From assembly GCA_900762325.1 (NCBI GenBank), contig CAAFGG010000052.1:62001-126000 (forward strand): a DNA stretch of 64,000 bases, given 5' to 3'. The stretch is from an uncultured Collinsella sp. (lineage in GTDB: Bacteria; Actinomycetota; Coriobacteriia; Coriobacteriales; Coriobacteriaceae). Each line of letters begins with the position of its first letter. Positions within the stretch are counted from its first letter, which is position 1. The notes beneath the pieces were generated by a model. That model did not search any database, was not told where the DNA came from, and worked only from the letters and a program-made list of their open reading frames with translations. Positions 1-8,600 of this stretch are shown here, piece after piece. A program made the translations under genes and the position numbers.

Positions 1-1235
1 TGCTCGTGTTTTTAATGACACCGGGTCTGGCGTTTTTCTATGGCGGCCTGTCCAGGCGCAAAAATGTCATCAACACCATGCTCATGTGCTTTGGCGCCAT
101 TGGCCTGGTTGGTGTGCTGTGGATTGTCGCCGGCTGGTCGCTGGCCTATGGCGGTGACGGCTCAAGTCCGTTTATTGGGGGCCTTGACCAGCTGCTGTGC
201 CTGCCGGTGCTCAACCAGGTGCTGCAGGCGGCCGAGGGCAGTGCCGCGGACGGTGCCGTCTACCCTCAGATCATTAACATTGCCTTTCAGATGGCGTTTG
301 CCATGATCACGGCCGCTATCGTTACGGGCAGCCTGGCCGGCCGCGTTAAGTTTGGCGCCATGACGGCTTTCCTGGGCATTTGGCTGCTCGTGGTCTATGC
401 GCCGCTCGCCCACATGGTTTGGGGCGGCGAGGGCTCCTTTATCGGCGACATCATCGGCGCGCTCGACTTTGCCGGCGGCGACGTGGTGCACATTTCGTCC
501 GGTCTTACGGGCCTGATCCTCTGCTTAATGCTCGGCCGTCGTCGTGGCTTTGGCATGGTGAGCTATCGCCCGCATAACGTGCCGTTTGTGGCGCTGGGCG
601 CCGGTCTGCTTTGGTTTGGTTGGTTTGGCTTTAACGGCGGCAGTGAGTTCAAGGCCGATGCCGTGGCCGCGCTTGCCATCCTCAACACCGTGACGGCCAG
701 CGCGGCGGGCATGGTCTCGTGGCTTGCCGTCGAGCGCGTGCACACTGGTCGCCCCACGCTGGTGGGCGCCAACACCGGTCTGGTTGCGGGCCTTGTGGTG
801 GTCACGCCGGGTGCGGGCTTTGTCGAGCCGTGGGCGGCACTGGTCATGGGCCTGATCGTCTCGCCCGTCTGCTACCTGGCCATCAGCCATCTTAAGACCA
901 AGTTTGGCTACGACGATGCGCTCGACGCGTTTGGTTGCCACGGCATCGGCGGCATCTTGGGCGGCGTGCTCACGGGCCTGTTCTGCGTGCCGGAGCTTTC
1001 GTGGACCGGTAAGGGTGGCCTGTTCTACACGGGCGATGTGTCGCTGCTGGTCTCGCAGATCCTGGGCATTGTGGTGACGGTCGCTATTGTGCTGGTGCTC
1101 GATTTGGTGATCGCCGCGGTGGTCAAGGCGCTATTCCACGGCAGCCTGCGCGTGGACGAGGCCGACGAGGCGCTGGGCCTGGATGCGAGTCAGCACGGCG
1201 AGAGCGCGTATCCTTCTTTCTCCGGACTTGACTAA
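1..1235 (+). CDS. amt: Ammonium transporter Amt (5' end cut by window edge)
   Basis: Amt/MEP/Rh-family channel that moves ammonium or ammonia across the cytoplasmic membrane. The reading frame is already open at base 3, and the first residues (LMTPGLAFFYGG) match the end of the first family helix, so the true start lies upstream. About 409 residues are visible, with about ten hydrophobic helices. Both pore histidines of the family can be placed, in DVVHISSG and in FGCHGIGG. The C-terminal tail, which usually contacts PII, is short and acidic (VDEADEALGLDAS). The PII gene follows 207 bp downstream, the usual amt-glnK pairing. The family call is firm; the substrate is inferred from the family. 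Confidence 0.95.
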   Translation, partial: LVFLMTPGLAFFYGGLSRRKNVINTMLMCFGAIGLVGVLWIVAGWSLAYGGDGSSPFIGGLDQLLCLPVLNQVLQAAEGSAADGAVYPQIINIAFQMAFAMITAAIVTGSLAGRVKFGAMTAFLGIWLLVVYAPLAHMVWGGEGSFIGDIIGALDFAGGDVVHISSGLTGLILCLMLGRRRGFGMVSYRPHNVPFVALGAGLLWFGWFGFNGGSEFKADAVAALAILNTVTASAAGMVSWLAVERVHTGRPTLVGANTGLVAGLVVVTPGAGFVEPWAALVMGLIVSPVCYLAISHLKTKFGYDDALDAFGCHGIGGILGGVLTGLFCVPELSWTGKGGLFYTGDVSLLVSQILGIVVTVAIVLVLDLVIAAVVKALFHGSLRVDEADEALGLDASQHGESAYPSFSGLD

Positions 1236-1242
1236 CGGCTTC

Positions 1243-1399
1243 CCCAGGCACCGCACCTTGCCGTTCAATCGTCGCTCACGTACTTAAGTACGCTTCGCTC
1301 CTCTTTCGCGGCAATCTGCGGCACTTGGGAAACCTGCTAAGACCAGTCAGTTGAACTTTTTGATTTCTGAGGTTGGTTTGCGGCACCTGGGAAACCCGC
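1243..1399. repeat. Inverted and direct repeat cluster between amt and glnK
   Basis: Arms at 1243-1263 and 1309-1329 are inverted copies (16 of 21 positions pair). Between them lies a perfect 14-bp palindrome, cgtacttaagtacg (1279-1292). The right arm continues into a 20-bp unit (1318-1337) that recurs directly at 1380-1399 with two differences (gcggcacYtgggaaaccYgc). There is no T-run typical of an intrinsic terminator. The unit sits in the amt-glnK spacer and would be transcribed if the two genes form an operon. Confidence 0.7.
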
Positions 1400-1442
1400 G
1401 TCTCATGTAAAGGGATACGTTGATTTTTGAGAGGAATTCATT

Positions 1443-1781
1443 ATGAAAAAGATCACGGCTATCGTGCGCCAGGAGAAGCTTGAGGTTCTTAAAGACGCGC
1501 TGTTTGCTGCCGATGTTCGTGGCATGACTATCAACCAGGTGCAGGGCTGCGGCGCACAGCATGGCTGGAAGGAATACGTACGCGGCAACGAGCTGCTTGT
1601 CAACATGATCCCTAAGGTACAGTTCACCCTTATTTGCGCCGACGAGCATGTCGACGGCATTGTCGAAATTATCTGCAACGCCGCACGCACCGGAGCCGTC
1701 GGCGATGGCAAGATCTGGGTCGAGCCGGTCGAGGAAGTCATCCGCATCCGTACCGGCGAACACGGTCCCGCCGCGGTGTAG
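1443..1781 (+). CDS. glnK: PII nitrogen regulatory protein, GlnK/GlnB family
   Basis: A 112-residue PII signal protein, the normal family length. Such trimers sense ATP/ADP and 2-oxoglutarate and plug the Amt channel through the T-loop. The C-terminal PII signature is intact (TGAVGDGKIWV, then VIRIRTGE). The T-loop is divergent: where E. coli GlnB/GlnK has LYRGAEY, this protein has YVRGNEL, so residue 51, the tyrosine that is uridylylated or adenylylated in other bacteria, is Leu. Tyr45 is the only nearby tyrosine. Start: ATG after gagagg. Its position after amt supports a role in gating ammonium uptake. Control by nucleotide and 2-oxoglutarate binding alone is an inference. Confidence 0.93.
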   Translation: MKKITAIVRQEKLEVLKDALFAADVRGMTINQVQGCGAQHGWKEYVRGNELLVNMIPKVQFTLICADEHVDGIVEIICNAARTGAVGDGKIWVEPVEEVIRIRTGEHGPAAV

Positions 1782-1855
1782 AATCGACCGTCTACCATCC
1801 GCAACGTTAAAATGCTGCAATGAGGCACAAGACTTGCGTTGTGGATGGACGGATT

Positions 1856-2518
1856 ATGGGTCGTAATAAATATCCCGAGGAGACTGTCGCGAAGATTCTC
1901 GACGCGGCGCTGGAGCTATTCTGCGTACAGGGTTATGAGGGGACGAGCATTCAAGACATCGTCGACCGCCTCGATGGCATGACCAAGGGTGCTGTCTATC
2001 ATCACTTTAAGAGCAAAGAGGAGATTTTCAACGCCGCATTTGATCGGGCAACGGCTCCGATTGCTGAGCACCGTCGCGCGACACTCGGTGCTGGCAATAT
2101 GACGGGAGCTCAAAAGCTCAAACGACTTTATGCGCCCGAGTCCGTCGTTCCGCAAATCGAGCTATGGGCTCGCATGCATCCTGCGGCAGATCCGGTAAAG
2201 AGTTCGCGTCTGCTGGCGATGCAGTATCAGAGTTCGTTTGACGAGTCGGCCGATGGATATCTCTTGCCGGTAATCGAGGAAGGCGTCGCCGACGGCTCCA
2301 TTGCGTGCGAATGCCCGCGCGAAGCAGCAGAGGCCGTATCGTTGCTAGCGAATCTTTGGCTGCTGCCATTGTTCCGTCCGCTCGAGCCCAAGGAGCGAAT
2401 GGTCGCTCGCGCGCAATGTTTGACGCAGATGGCGGCCGCAGTGGGTCTCGATTTGGGGGAAGAAGTGCTTCAAACAACGTGCCAAATTTGGGACGTTTGG
2501 AACCGTGTCGGGTGGTAA
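1856..2518 (+). CDS. TetR/AcrR-family transcriptional regulator
   Basis: A 220-residue one-component repressor of the TetR type. The N-terminal helix-turn-helix is clear: ILDAALELF, then GTSIQDIVDRL and the recognition-helix region GAVYHHFKSKEEIF. The rest is a variable all-helical ligand-binding domain whose inducer I cannot predict. The ATG at 1856 gives the family-typical N terminus (MGRNKYPEET); an in-frame ATG at 1820 would add 12 atypical residues. The stop codon lies inside a perfect palindrome (2517-2543), and a shorter copy of the same palindrome precedes the MFS gene. This suggests the protein represses its neighbour and perhaps itself. Confidence 0.88.
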   Translation: MGRNKYPEETVAKILDAALELFCVQGYEGTSIQDIVDRLDGMTKGAVYHHFKSKEEIFNAAFDRATAPIAEHRRATLGAGNMTGAQKLKRLYAPESVVPQIELWARMHPAADPVKSSRLLAMQYQSSFDESADGYLLPVIEEGVADGSIACECPREAAEAVSLLANLWLLPLFRPLEPKERMVARAQCLTQMAAAVGLDLGEEVLQTTCQIWDVWNRVGW

Positions 2519-2543
2519 TATACATACTAACGGTATGTATATT
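2517..2543. promoter_or_regulatory. Probable TetR operator 1
   Basis: Perfect inverted repeat with 11-bp arms (aatatacatac / gtatgtatatt) and a 5-nt spacer. It overlaps the tetR stop codon. The core atacatac-N5-gtatgtat recurs at 2586-2606. Length and symmetry fit a TetR dimer site. Assignment to this regulator is inferred from position. Confidence 0.75.
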
Positions 2544-2552
2544 GATGTAAGA

Positions 2553-2577
2553 GGGTGGCTACGGCCGCCCTTTTCGA
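2553..2577 (+). terminator. Short intrinsic terminator after tetR
   Basis: A 7-bp stem (gggtggc / gccgccc, one G-U pair) with loop tacg is followed by TTTT. It sits between the two operators, so the MFS gene probably has its own promoter downstream. Confidence 0.5.
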
Positions 2578-2585
2578 GCCGTTAA

Positions 2586-2606
2586 ATACATACCAATAGT
2601 ATGTAT
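2586..2606. promoter_or_regulatory. Probable TetR operator 2, next to the MFS ribosome-binding site
   Basis: Perfect 8-bp arms (atacatac / gtatgtat) around a 5-nt spacer, the same geometry as operator 1. It ends one base before the AGGAGG of the MFS gene. A -10-like TAGTAT (2597-2602) lies inside it, so a bound repressor would cover the promoter (inference). Confidence 0.75.
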
Positions 2607-2621
2607 AGGAGGCAAAGCTCT

Positions 2622-3884
2622 ATGGACGGGATGAGAGACTTCGATGCCGTATCAGCATCAAAGACAGCGCTGCCTATAAGACTCGTCGGTCTTCTCGTTG
2701 CGCAGCTGTGCGTGTATTCGACGTTGTCGGCGCTGTGCTTTGCGTGCCCGCTTTACTTGCTCGACCGCAGTGGTTCGTCAACGCTATATGGTGCCGTCGC
2801 GGCTATAGCGTTTATACCGGGCGTGCTTGCGACTCCGGCTGGCGGAGTATTAGCTGATCGAGAGGGGCATCGCGGCGTTCTAGCAGCTCTCGGTATTGCT
2901 TTAATGGTTGCAGCGATGCTATTTGTTCCCATGAAGTGCTCGTTGCCCCTTGCGGCTGTTGTGGCGGTGATGCTGTGCGTCCAATACGCCGTTCAATCTA
3001 TTCTGAAGCCGATACTTCAAATTGAGACGCTGCACATGGTCGGCAAGGAAAAGGTCGAGCGGGCCACCGCGTTAGTGTCGCAGACGACCATGGCGAGCAA
3101 TATTCTAGGTCCCGTGGTTGGAACAGCCGTCTACGGATGCTTTGGAATCGACGTCCTTTGCGCGATCGCGGCGGTGGCGTTTGCAATGTCGACGCTGCTG
3201 TTTTGGGCCACACTCAAACAAAATGTCCCCTCTGAAATGACGGGGGATAGCTCGACTCGTATGGCATGTCAAAGCGATTTTATGTCAGCGATTCGGTGCC
3301 TGCTCCAAAACACCTCGTTGCTCGCCGTGATTTTGCTTGCGGCTGTTTTGAATCTTGCGTTGGTTGGGTTAACGATTGGTGCACCCGTTATTGTTACCAG
3401 GCATCTCGGCATGCAATCTTCCTGCATTGGGATTATTGAGGCAGCTATGGGGCTGGGCGGTCTTGCAGGCGGCGGTTTGGTCGGTATTAGGCCGAATCGC
3501 TTTTCCTTCAATGACATATGTCGATACGTTGCGATGATCTGTTTTGGAGTCGTGCCGATTACTGTCACGCTGCTGAGCGGCGCTGGCCAAATTGTGTTTG
3601 CTGCGCTTGCGGTCGGTTCGGCATGGGTCATGGTGTGGGCGAGTATTGCGTCGGTCGAAATCGTTGCATTCGTTCAGCGGGCGGCGCCGGCGGAACTCTG
3701 CGGAAAGGTGCTTTCGGTCGTATATATGGCTCTTTCCTGCGCAACGCCTATTGGCCAATTGACATACGGATTTGCATATGATCGATGGGCGCCGGCGGCT
3801 GTGTTCGCAGCTATGCTGGTGGTACTGGTGCTGACGACGGTGCTGTTTTATCGCTTGAAAAGTCGCTCACCACAAACAATGTGA
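2622..3884 (+). CDS. MFS-type efflux or uptake transporter
   Basis: A 420-residue major facilitator with about twelve hydrophobic segments in two halves joined by a cytoplasmic stretch near residues 200-220. The family loop 2-3 motif is recognisable after helix 2 (GGVLADREGHRG). ATG 2622 is chosen because AGGAGG (2607-2612) sits nine bases upstream; an upstream in-frame ATG at 2601 lies within the operator. It resembles the multidrug or macrolide-efflux branch of the family, but the substrate cannot be read from sequence. A TetR repressor gene lies directly upstream, and twin palindromes lie in the spacer, the classical arrangement for an inducible exporter. Confidence 0.85.
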   Translation: MDGMRDFDAVSASKTALPIRLVGLLVAQLCVYSTLSALCFACPLYLLDRSGSSTLYGAVAAIAFIPGVLATPAGGVLADREGHRGVLAALGIALMVAAMLFVPMKCSLPLAAVVAVMLCVQYAVQSILKPILQIETLHMVGKEKVERATALVSQTTMASNILGPVVGTAVYGCFGIDVLCAIAAVAFAMSTLLFWATLKQNVPSEMTGDSSTRMACQSDFMSAIRCLLQNTSLLAVILLAAVLNLALVGLTIGAPVIVTRHLGMQSSCIGIIEAAMGLGGLAGGGLVGIRPNRFSFNDICRYVAMICFGVVPITVTLLSGAGQIVFAALAVGSAWVMVWASIASVEIVAFVQRAAPAELCGKVLSVVYMALSCATPIGQLTYGFAYDRWAPAAVFAAMLVVLVLTTVLFYRLKSRSPQTM

Positions 3885-3990
3885 CGTTCGCAGTGCAGCG
3901 GTTTAACAGAAACGATTGCTGCGGCGTGGAACGCCCATACGAGAACGAGCCTCTCCTTCGTCTACAATATCGTGCAGACGAAGGAGAGGC

Positions 3991-4854
3991 ATGCCCATGA
4001 TCAAGATGTTTGCGAGTGACTTAGACGGAACGCTGCTGAACGCCCTGCACGAGGCAGATGGGACCATCCGCCGTGCCATTCGCGAGCTGACCGAGGCTGG
4101 CCTGCATGTGGTTCCCGCGACCGGACGCTCGACGCTGCCGATTGGCGAGCATGGCTTTACGGGGCTGGCGCTTGACGCCTGCTGCTCCAACGGATCCATC
4201 GTGCGCGACAGCCATGGCGAGGTGCTCAAGACCTGGACCATCGACCCACAGATCACCGAGGAGCTGCTCAAGGAGTTTCCGGATATTTGCTTCGACTGCT
4301 CCACGCCCGATGGCATGTTCTCGAGCGGCTCGTTCGAGATGCATCAGGCGGGCTTTAAAAAGGACAGTCCTATCAAGCGCATCGTGATGCGCGGCATGCG
4401 TGCGCGTGGCGGCTATCACGAGGAGCAGTATTTCGACCAGTCGATCGGCGACATCTTGCGCCACGATGTGTGCAAGATCAACTGCCGCGTGACCTCGCCC
4501 GAGCTGGAGCGCGACCTTAAGGCCTATCTTGCCGAGCGTTCGGACCGCGTGGTCAACGCACCGTTCGATCCGGTGATGTTCGAGATCACGGACGTGGCGT
4601 GCAACAAGGGCGAGAGCGTGGCCTGGCTGGCGGGCTACTACGGTATTGCCGAGGACGAGGTCGCGGTCTATGGCGATGGCGGCAACGATATCGCCATGCT
4701 CAAGCGTTTCCGTCACAGCTACGCGACCAAAAACGCTAGCGATGCAGCTAAAGCCGCCGCGAGCGCAACTATCGGCAGCTGCATGGTCCACGCCGTCCCC
4801 AAACACATGCTCGCCACCATGCGCAAGCAAAACTCCCGCACTGTCATCGAATAA
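3991..4854 (+). CDS. Cof-type HAD-superfamily phosphatase
   Basis: Haloacid-dehalogenase-fold hydrolase of the Cof/YbjI (IIB) type, usually acting on sugar phosphates or flavin-related phosphates in the cytoplasm. Motif I is DLDGTLLN near the N terminus, motif II is in PATGRST, and motif IV is GDGGNDIAML near residue 230. A cap domain lies between them. Length (287 aa) is normal. aaggag at 3981-3986 precedes two in-frame ATGs (3991 and 3997); either may be used. The gene stands alone behind the MFS gene and is followed by a small hairpin (4858-4879). Substrate unknown. Confidence 0.88.
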   Translation: MPMIKMFASDLDGTLLNALHEADGTIRRAIRELTEAGLHVVPATGRSTLPIGEHGFTGLALDACCSNGSIVRDSHGEVLKTWTIDPQITEELLKEFPDICFDCSTPDGMFSSGSFEMHQAGFKKDSPIKRIVMRGMRARGGYHEEQYFDQSIGDILRHDVCKINCRVTSPELERDLKAYLAERSDRVVNAPFDPVMFEITDVACNKGESVAWLAGYYGIAEDEVAVYGDGGNDIAMLKRFRHSYATKNASDAAKAAASATIGSCMVHAVPKHMLATMRKQNSRTVIE

Positions 4855-4857
4855 TGT

Positions 4858-4879
4858 GACAAAGGGACTGCCCTTTGTC
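4858..4879. repeat. GGGAC-core hairpin after the HAD gene stop
   Basis: Perfect 9-bp stem (gacaaaggg / ccctttgtc) with loop actg, starting three bases after the TAA. It has no U-tract. One of a set of hairpins in this window with a GGGAC core and differing arms. Confidence 0.6.
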
Positions 4880-4908
4880 GCGCCCAAAATATTGCCTTTA
4901 CGTGTTGA

Positions 4909-4953
4909 TGCACACGGTGTGCAATAATACTCGCACTGTGCAATAGCGCACAG
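4909..4953. promoter_or_regulatory. Twin palindromes at the promoter of the second TetR-type gene
   Basis: Palindrome A (4909-4923) is tgcacac-g-gtgtgca. Palindrome B (4936-4953) has arms ctgtgc / gcacag around six bases. Between and over them lies a -10-like TAATAC (4925-4930), with TTGATG as a poor -35 at 4905. Both share a TGTGC half-site, which fits an autoregulator operator. Confidence 0.6.
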
Positions 4954-4974
4954 GCTGAGTAACAAGGAGGACGC

Positions 4975-5685
4975 TTGTCCCAGCTCGAGAAATGCGATCG
5001 CCGGTCCCTTCGCTCGCAGCGTGCCCTTCGCCAGGCACTTGCCAGCGAGCTTGCCGAAAGCGGCGACCTTTCGCGCATTAATGTCGCGTCGCTCACCGAG
5101 CGCGCTGGCCTTACGCGCCGCACGTTCTATTCGCACTACCGCGATATTCCCGACTTTATCAATCAAATCGAGGACGGCTTGCTGGCCGAGATCCATGAGC
5201 GCATTGAGCTCATCACTGCAGCTCAGCTGCCCGATCTCTATCACAACATCGATGAGCTCGAGCCGGCGCCCGGTTCGGTTGAGCTGCTGCGTTATCTTGC
5301 GGCCAACCGCGACTTAATCGGTGCGCTGCTGGGTCCGGGCGGCGACCAGGCCTTCATTAAAAGGATCATCGACACCGCGCGTGAGGCTGTGGTGCCGCGT
5401 GCGCAGACGGGCATTTTGGGCCTGGCGCTGGGCACGTTCTTTGACTACTACGTCACCTATGTCGTGAGTGCCGAGGTCGGCATGATTCAGCGCTGGTTTG
5501 AGCGCGGGCTCACCGAATCGCCCGAGGCCATGGCGCGCATTATGACGGTGCTCGCTTTTGTGCGCCCTGGTGACCTGTATGGCCAACCCATCGATATCAA
5601 CGTGCCGGAATACGGCATGAAGCTATTGAACCTGCAGCTCGAGGACGCGGCCGACACCACCGCAGCCGTCGAGTCCAACAACTAA
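4975..5685 (+). CDS. TetR/AcrR-like transcriptional regulator
   Basis: A 236-residue regulator with a TetR-type DNA-binding head: NVASLTERAGL followed by TRRTFYSHYRDIPDF. The C-terminal half is helical and resembles that of regulators of dihydroxyacetone-kinase type (TetR_C). The start is TTG at 4975, four bases after AGGAGG; no ATG fits. The next gene, the large CoA-dehydratase activase, begins only 11 bases after the stop with its own agaggagag, so the two are almost certainly co-transcribed. The palindromes at 4909-4953 suggest autorepression. Target and effector are unknown. Confidence 0.83.
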   Translation: MSQLEKCDRRSLRSQRALRQALASELAESGDLSRINVASLTERAGLTRRTFYSHYRDIPDFINQIEDGLLAEIHERIELITAAQLPDLYHNIDELEPAPGSVELLRYLAANRDLIGALLGPGGDQAFIKRIIDTAREAVVPRAQTGILGLALGTFFDYYVTYVVSAEVGMIQRWFERGLTESPEAMARIMTVLAFVRPGDLYGQPIDINVPEYGMKLLNLQLEDAADTTAAVESNN

Positions 5686-5696
5686 GAGGAGAGACA

Positions 5697-8600
5697 ATGA
5701 GCAAACTCGTCGAGGGCATTAAGGACCGTATGGTCGCTGCCGCGCGTGAGGCTGCGCCCGCCGTGGTGGATGCCGCGCAGAAGGCCGCGACCGCAGCTGC
5801 CGAGAAAGTTGCCGAGGCAGTTGCCGATGCCAAGAACGCGGCAGGGGAGACGTCCGTCGCTAGCGAGCCCGCCACCGCCGCTGAGCCCGTAGCCGCCGCC
5901 CACGCCCCCGAGGGCGCGATCTTCAACCCCGAGGCCGCCCGCGGCAACCTGCACCTGGGCATCGACGTGGGCTCCACCACCGTTAAGCTCGCCGTGCTCA
6001 ACGACGACAACCAGATCGTCTACGCCAAGTACCAGCGCCACCATACCGACGTCCGCGCTTGCGCCCGCGACCTGTTCGAGGGCGCTACGACCGTGCTGCC
6101 GGCTGCCCAAATGACCTGCGCCATCACCGGTTCGGGCGGCCTGCTGCTGTCCCAGTGGCTCGACCTGGAGTTTGTCCAGGAGGTCATCGCCAGCAAGCGT
6201 GCCGTCGAGACCCTCATCCCGGCCACTGATGTCGCCATCGAGCTGGGCGGCGAGGACGCCAAGATCATCTACTTCGACAACGGCATCGAGCAGCGCATGA
6301 ACGGCACCTGCGCCGGCGGCACGGGCGCGTTCATCGATCAGATGGCAACCCTGCTGCACACCGATGCCAGCGGCCTCAACGAGCTCGCGGCCAACGCCAC
6401 CACCATCTATCCCATCGCCAGCCGCTGCGGCGTTTTTGCCAAGACCGACGTGCAGCCGCTGCTCAACGAGGGCGCCCGCCCCGAGGACGTGGCGGCTTCC
6501 ATCTTCCAAGCCGTCGTGACCCAGACCATCTCGGGCCTGGCGTGCGGCCGTCCCATCCGCGGCAACGTCGCCTTCCTGGGCGGCCCGCTGCAGTATCTCT
6601 CCGAGCTGCGCCACCGCTTCTACCTCACGCTCAACTTGGACGAGGAGCACCGCATCGTGCCCCAAAACGCTCACCTGTTTGTGGCGAGTGGCGCCGCCAT
6701 GGCGCACGAGTCCAACAAGCTCAGCACGTTCCCGCAGCTCATCGAGGCCATCGATGCCCTGGGTGACACGCAGGGTGCCGAGGTCGAGCGCCTGGATCCG
6801 CTCTTTGCCACCGACGAGGATTTTGCCGAGTTCAAGACCCGCCACGACACCGAGGTCGTCCCCAAGGGCAAGCTCGAAGGCTACACCGGCCGTGTGTTCA
6901 TTGGCATCGATGCCGGTTCCACCACCATGAAGGCCGCGCTCGTGGGCGAGGACGGTCAGCTGCTGCACACCTGGTACGGCAACAACAACGGCGACATCCT
7001 GGGTACGGCCAAGGTCATCATGGCCGATTTCTACAACCACATTCCCGCCGGCTGCACCATCGGCCACGTGACCACCACGGGCTACGGTGAGGCGCTTCTC
7101 ATTGAGGCCCTCAAGGCCGATTCCGGCGAGATCGAGACCGTCGCGCACCTGCGCGGCGCCAAGGCTTTCCTGCCCGGCGTCGAGTTTATCCTGGACATCG
7201 GCGGCCAGGACATGAAGTGCTTGCGCGTCAAGGACGGCGTGATCGAGCACATCATGCTCAACGAGGCCTGCTCGTCGGGTTGCGGTAGCTTTATCGAGAG
7301 CTTCGCCGTCTCTATGAACATGGACGTGCGCGCGTTCGCCAATGCCGCCATCCATGCCAAGGCCCCCGTCGACCTGGGCAGCCGCTGCACGGTCTTTATG
7401 AACTCGCGCGTCAAGCAGGCGCAAAAGGAAGGCGCCACGGTGGGCGACATCGCGGCCGGCCTGTCCTACTCCGTCATCAAGAACGCCCTGTTCAAGGTCA
7501 TTAAGCTGCGCGACCCCAAGGAGATCGGCAGCCAGGTGATCGTCCAGGGCGGTACCTTTATGTCCGATGCCACGCTGCGCGCGTTTGAGCGGCTCACCGG
7601 CGTTCACGCCGTGCGTCCCGACATCGCCGGCTGCATGGGCGCCTATGGCGCGGCCCTGCTCGCCCGCGATCGCGCTGGCGCCGACGGCACCTCGACCATC
7701 CTTTCGGCCGAGGACATCGCGCACCTCACCGTGACGCAAAAGCATGTCCGCTGCGGCCGTTGCTCCAACAACTGCCAGCTCACCGTTAACGACTTTGGCG
7801 GCGGCAGGCGCTTCATTACCGGCAACCGCTGCGAGAAGGGCGCCGGCCACAAAAAGCAGAAGACCGAGGCCCCTAACCTCTTCAAAAAGAAAAACGATCT
7901 GCTGTTTAACCGCGAGGTGCTGAGCCCCGACGAGGCCCCGCGCGGCACCGTGGGTATCCCGCGCGCACTCAATATGTACGAGAACTACCCCTTCTGGCAC
8001 GCGTTCTTTACGCGCCTAGGCTTTAGCGTGCAGCTGTCCGATCAGTCGAGCAAGAAGACCTATCAGGCGGGCATCGAGTCCATGCCGTCCGAGAGCGTGT
8101 GCTATCCGGCCAAAATGAGCCACGGCCACGTGATGAACCTCATCGACCGTGACGTCGACTTCATCTGGATGCCGTGCGTGCGCTGGGAGCGCAAGGAGGA
8201 TCCGACGGCTGGCAACTGCTATAACTGCCCCATCGTCATGAGCTACCCCACGGCGTTGGCACTCAATATCGACGAGATTCGCGAGCAGAACATCGAGTTC
8301 CTGTATCCGTTTGTGCCCTATCACGACAAGACCGAGCTCAAGCGTCGTCTGTACCAGGTGCTCGCCGTCGACCGCGTGGCCGATGCTGAGGCCGGTCGCG
8401 GTCGCGTGCGCGGTCCCAAGATCACGCGCTCTGAGGTCGATGCCGCTGTCAACGCTGCTTTTGAGGCCGATGCGCGCTTCCACGAGGATATCCAGACCAT
8501 GGGCGAGGAGGCCCTTAAGTGGGTCGAGGACCACGGCGGTCACGGCATCGTGCTTGCCGGTCGTCCCTACCATAACGACCCCGAGATCAACCACGCCCTG

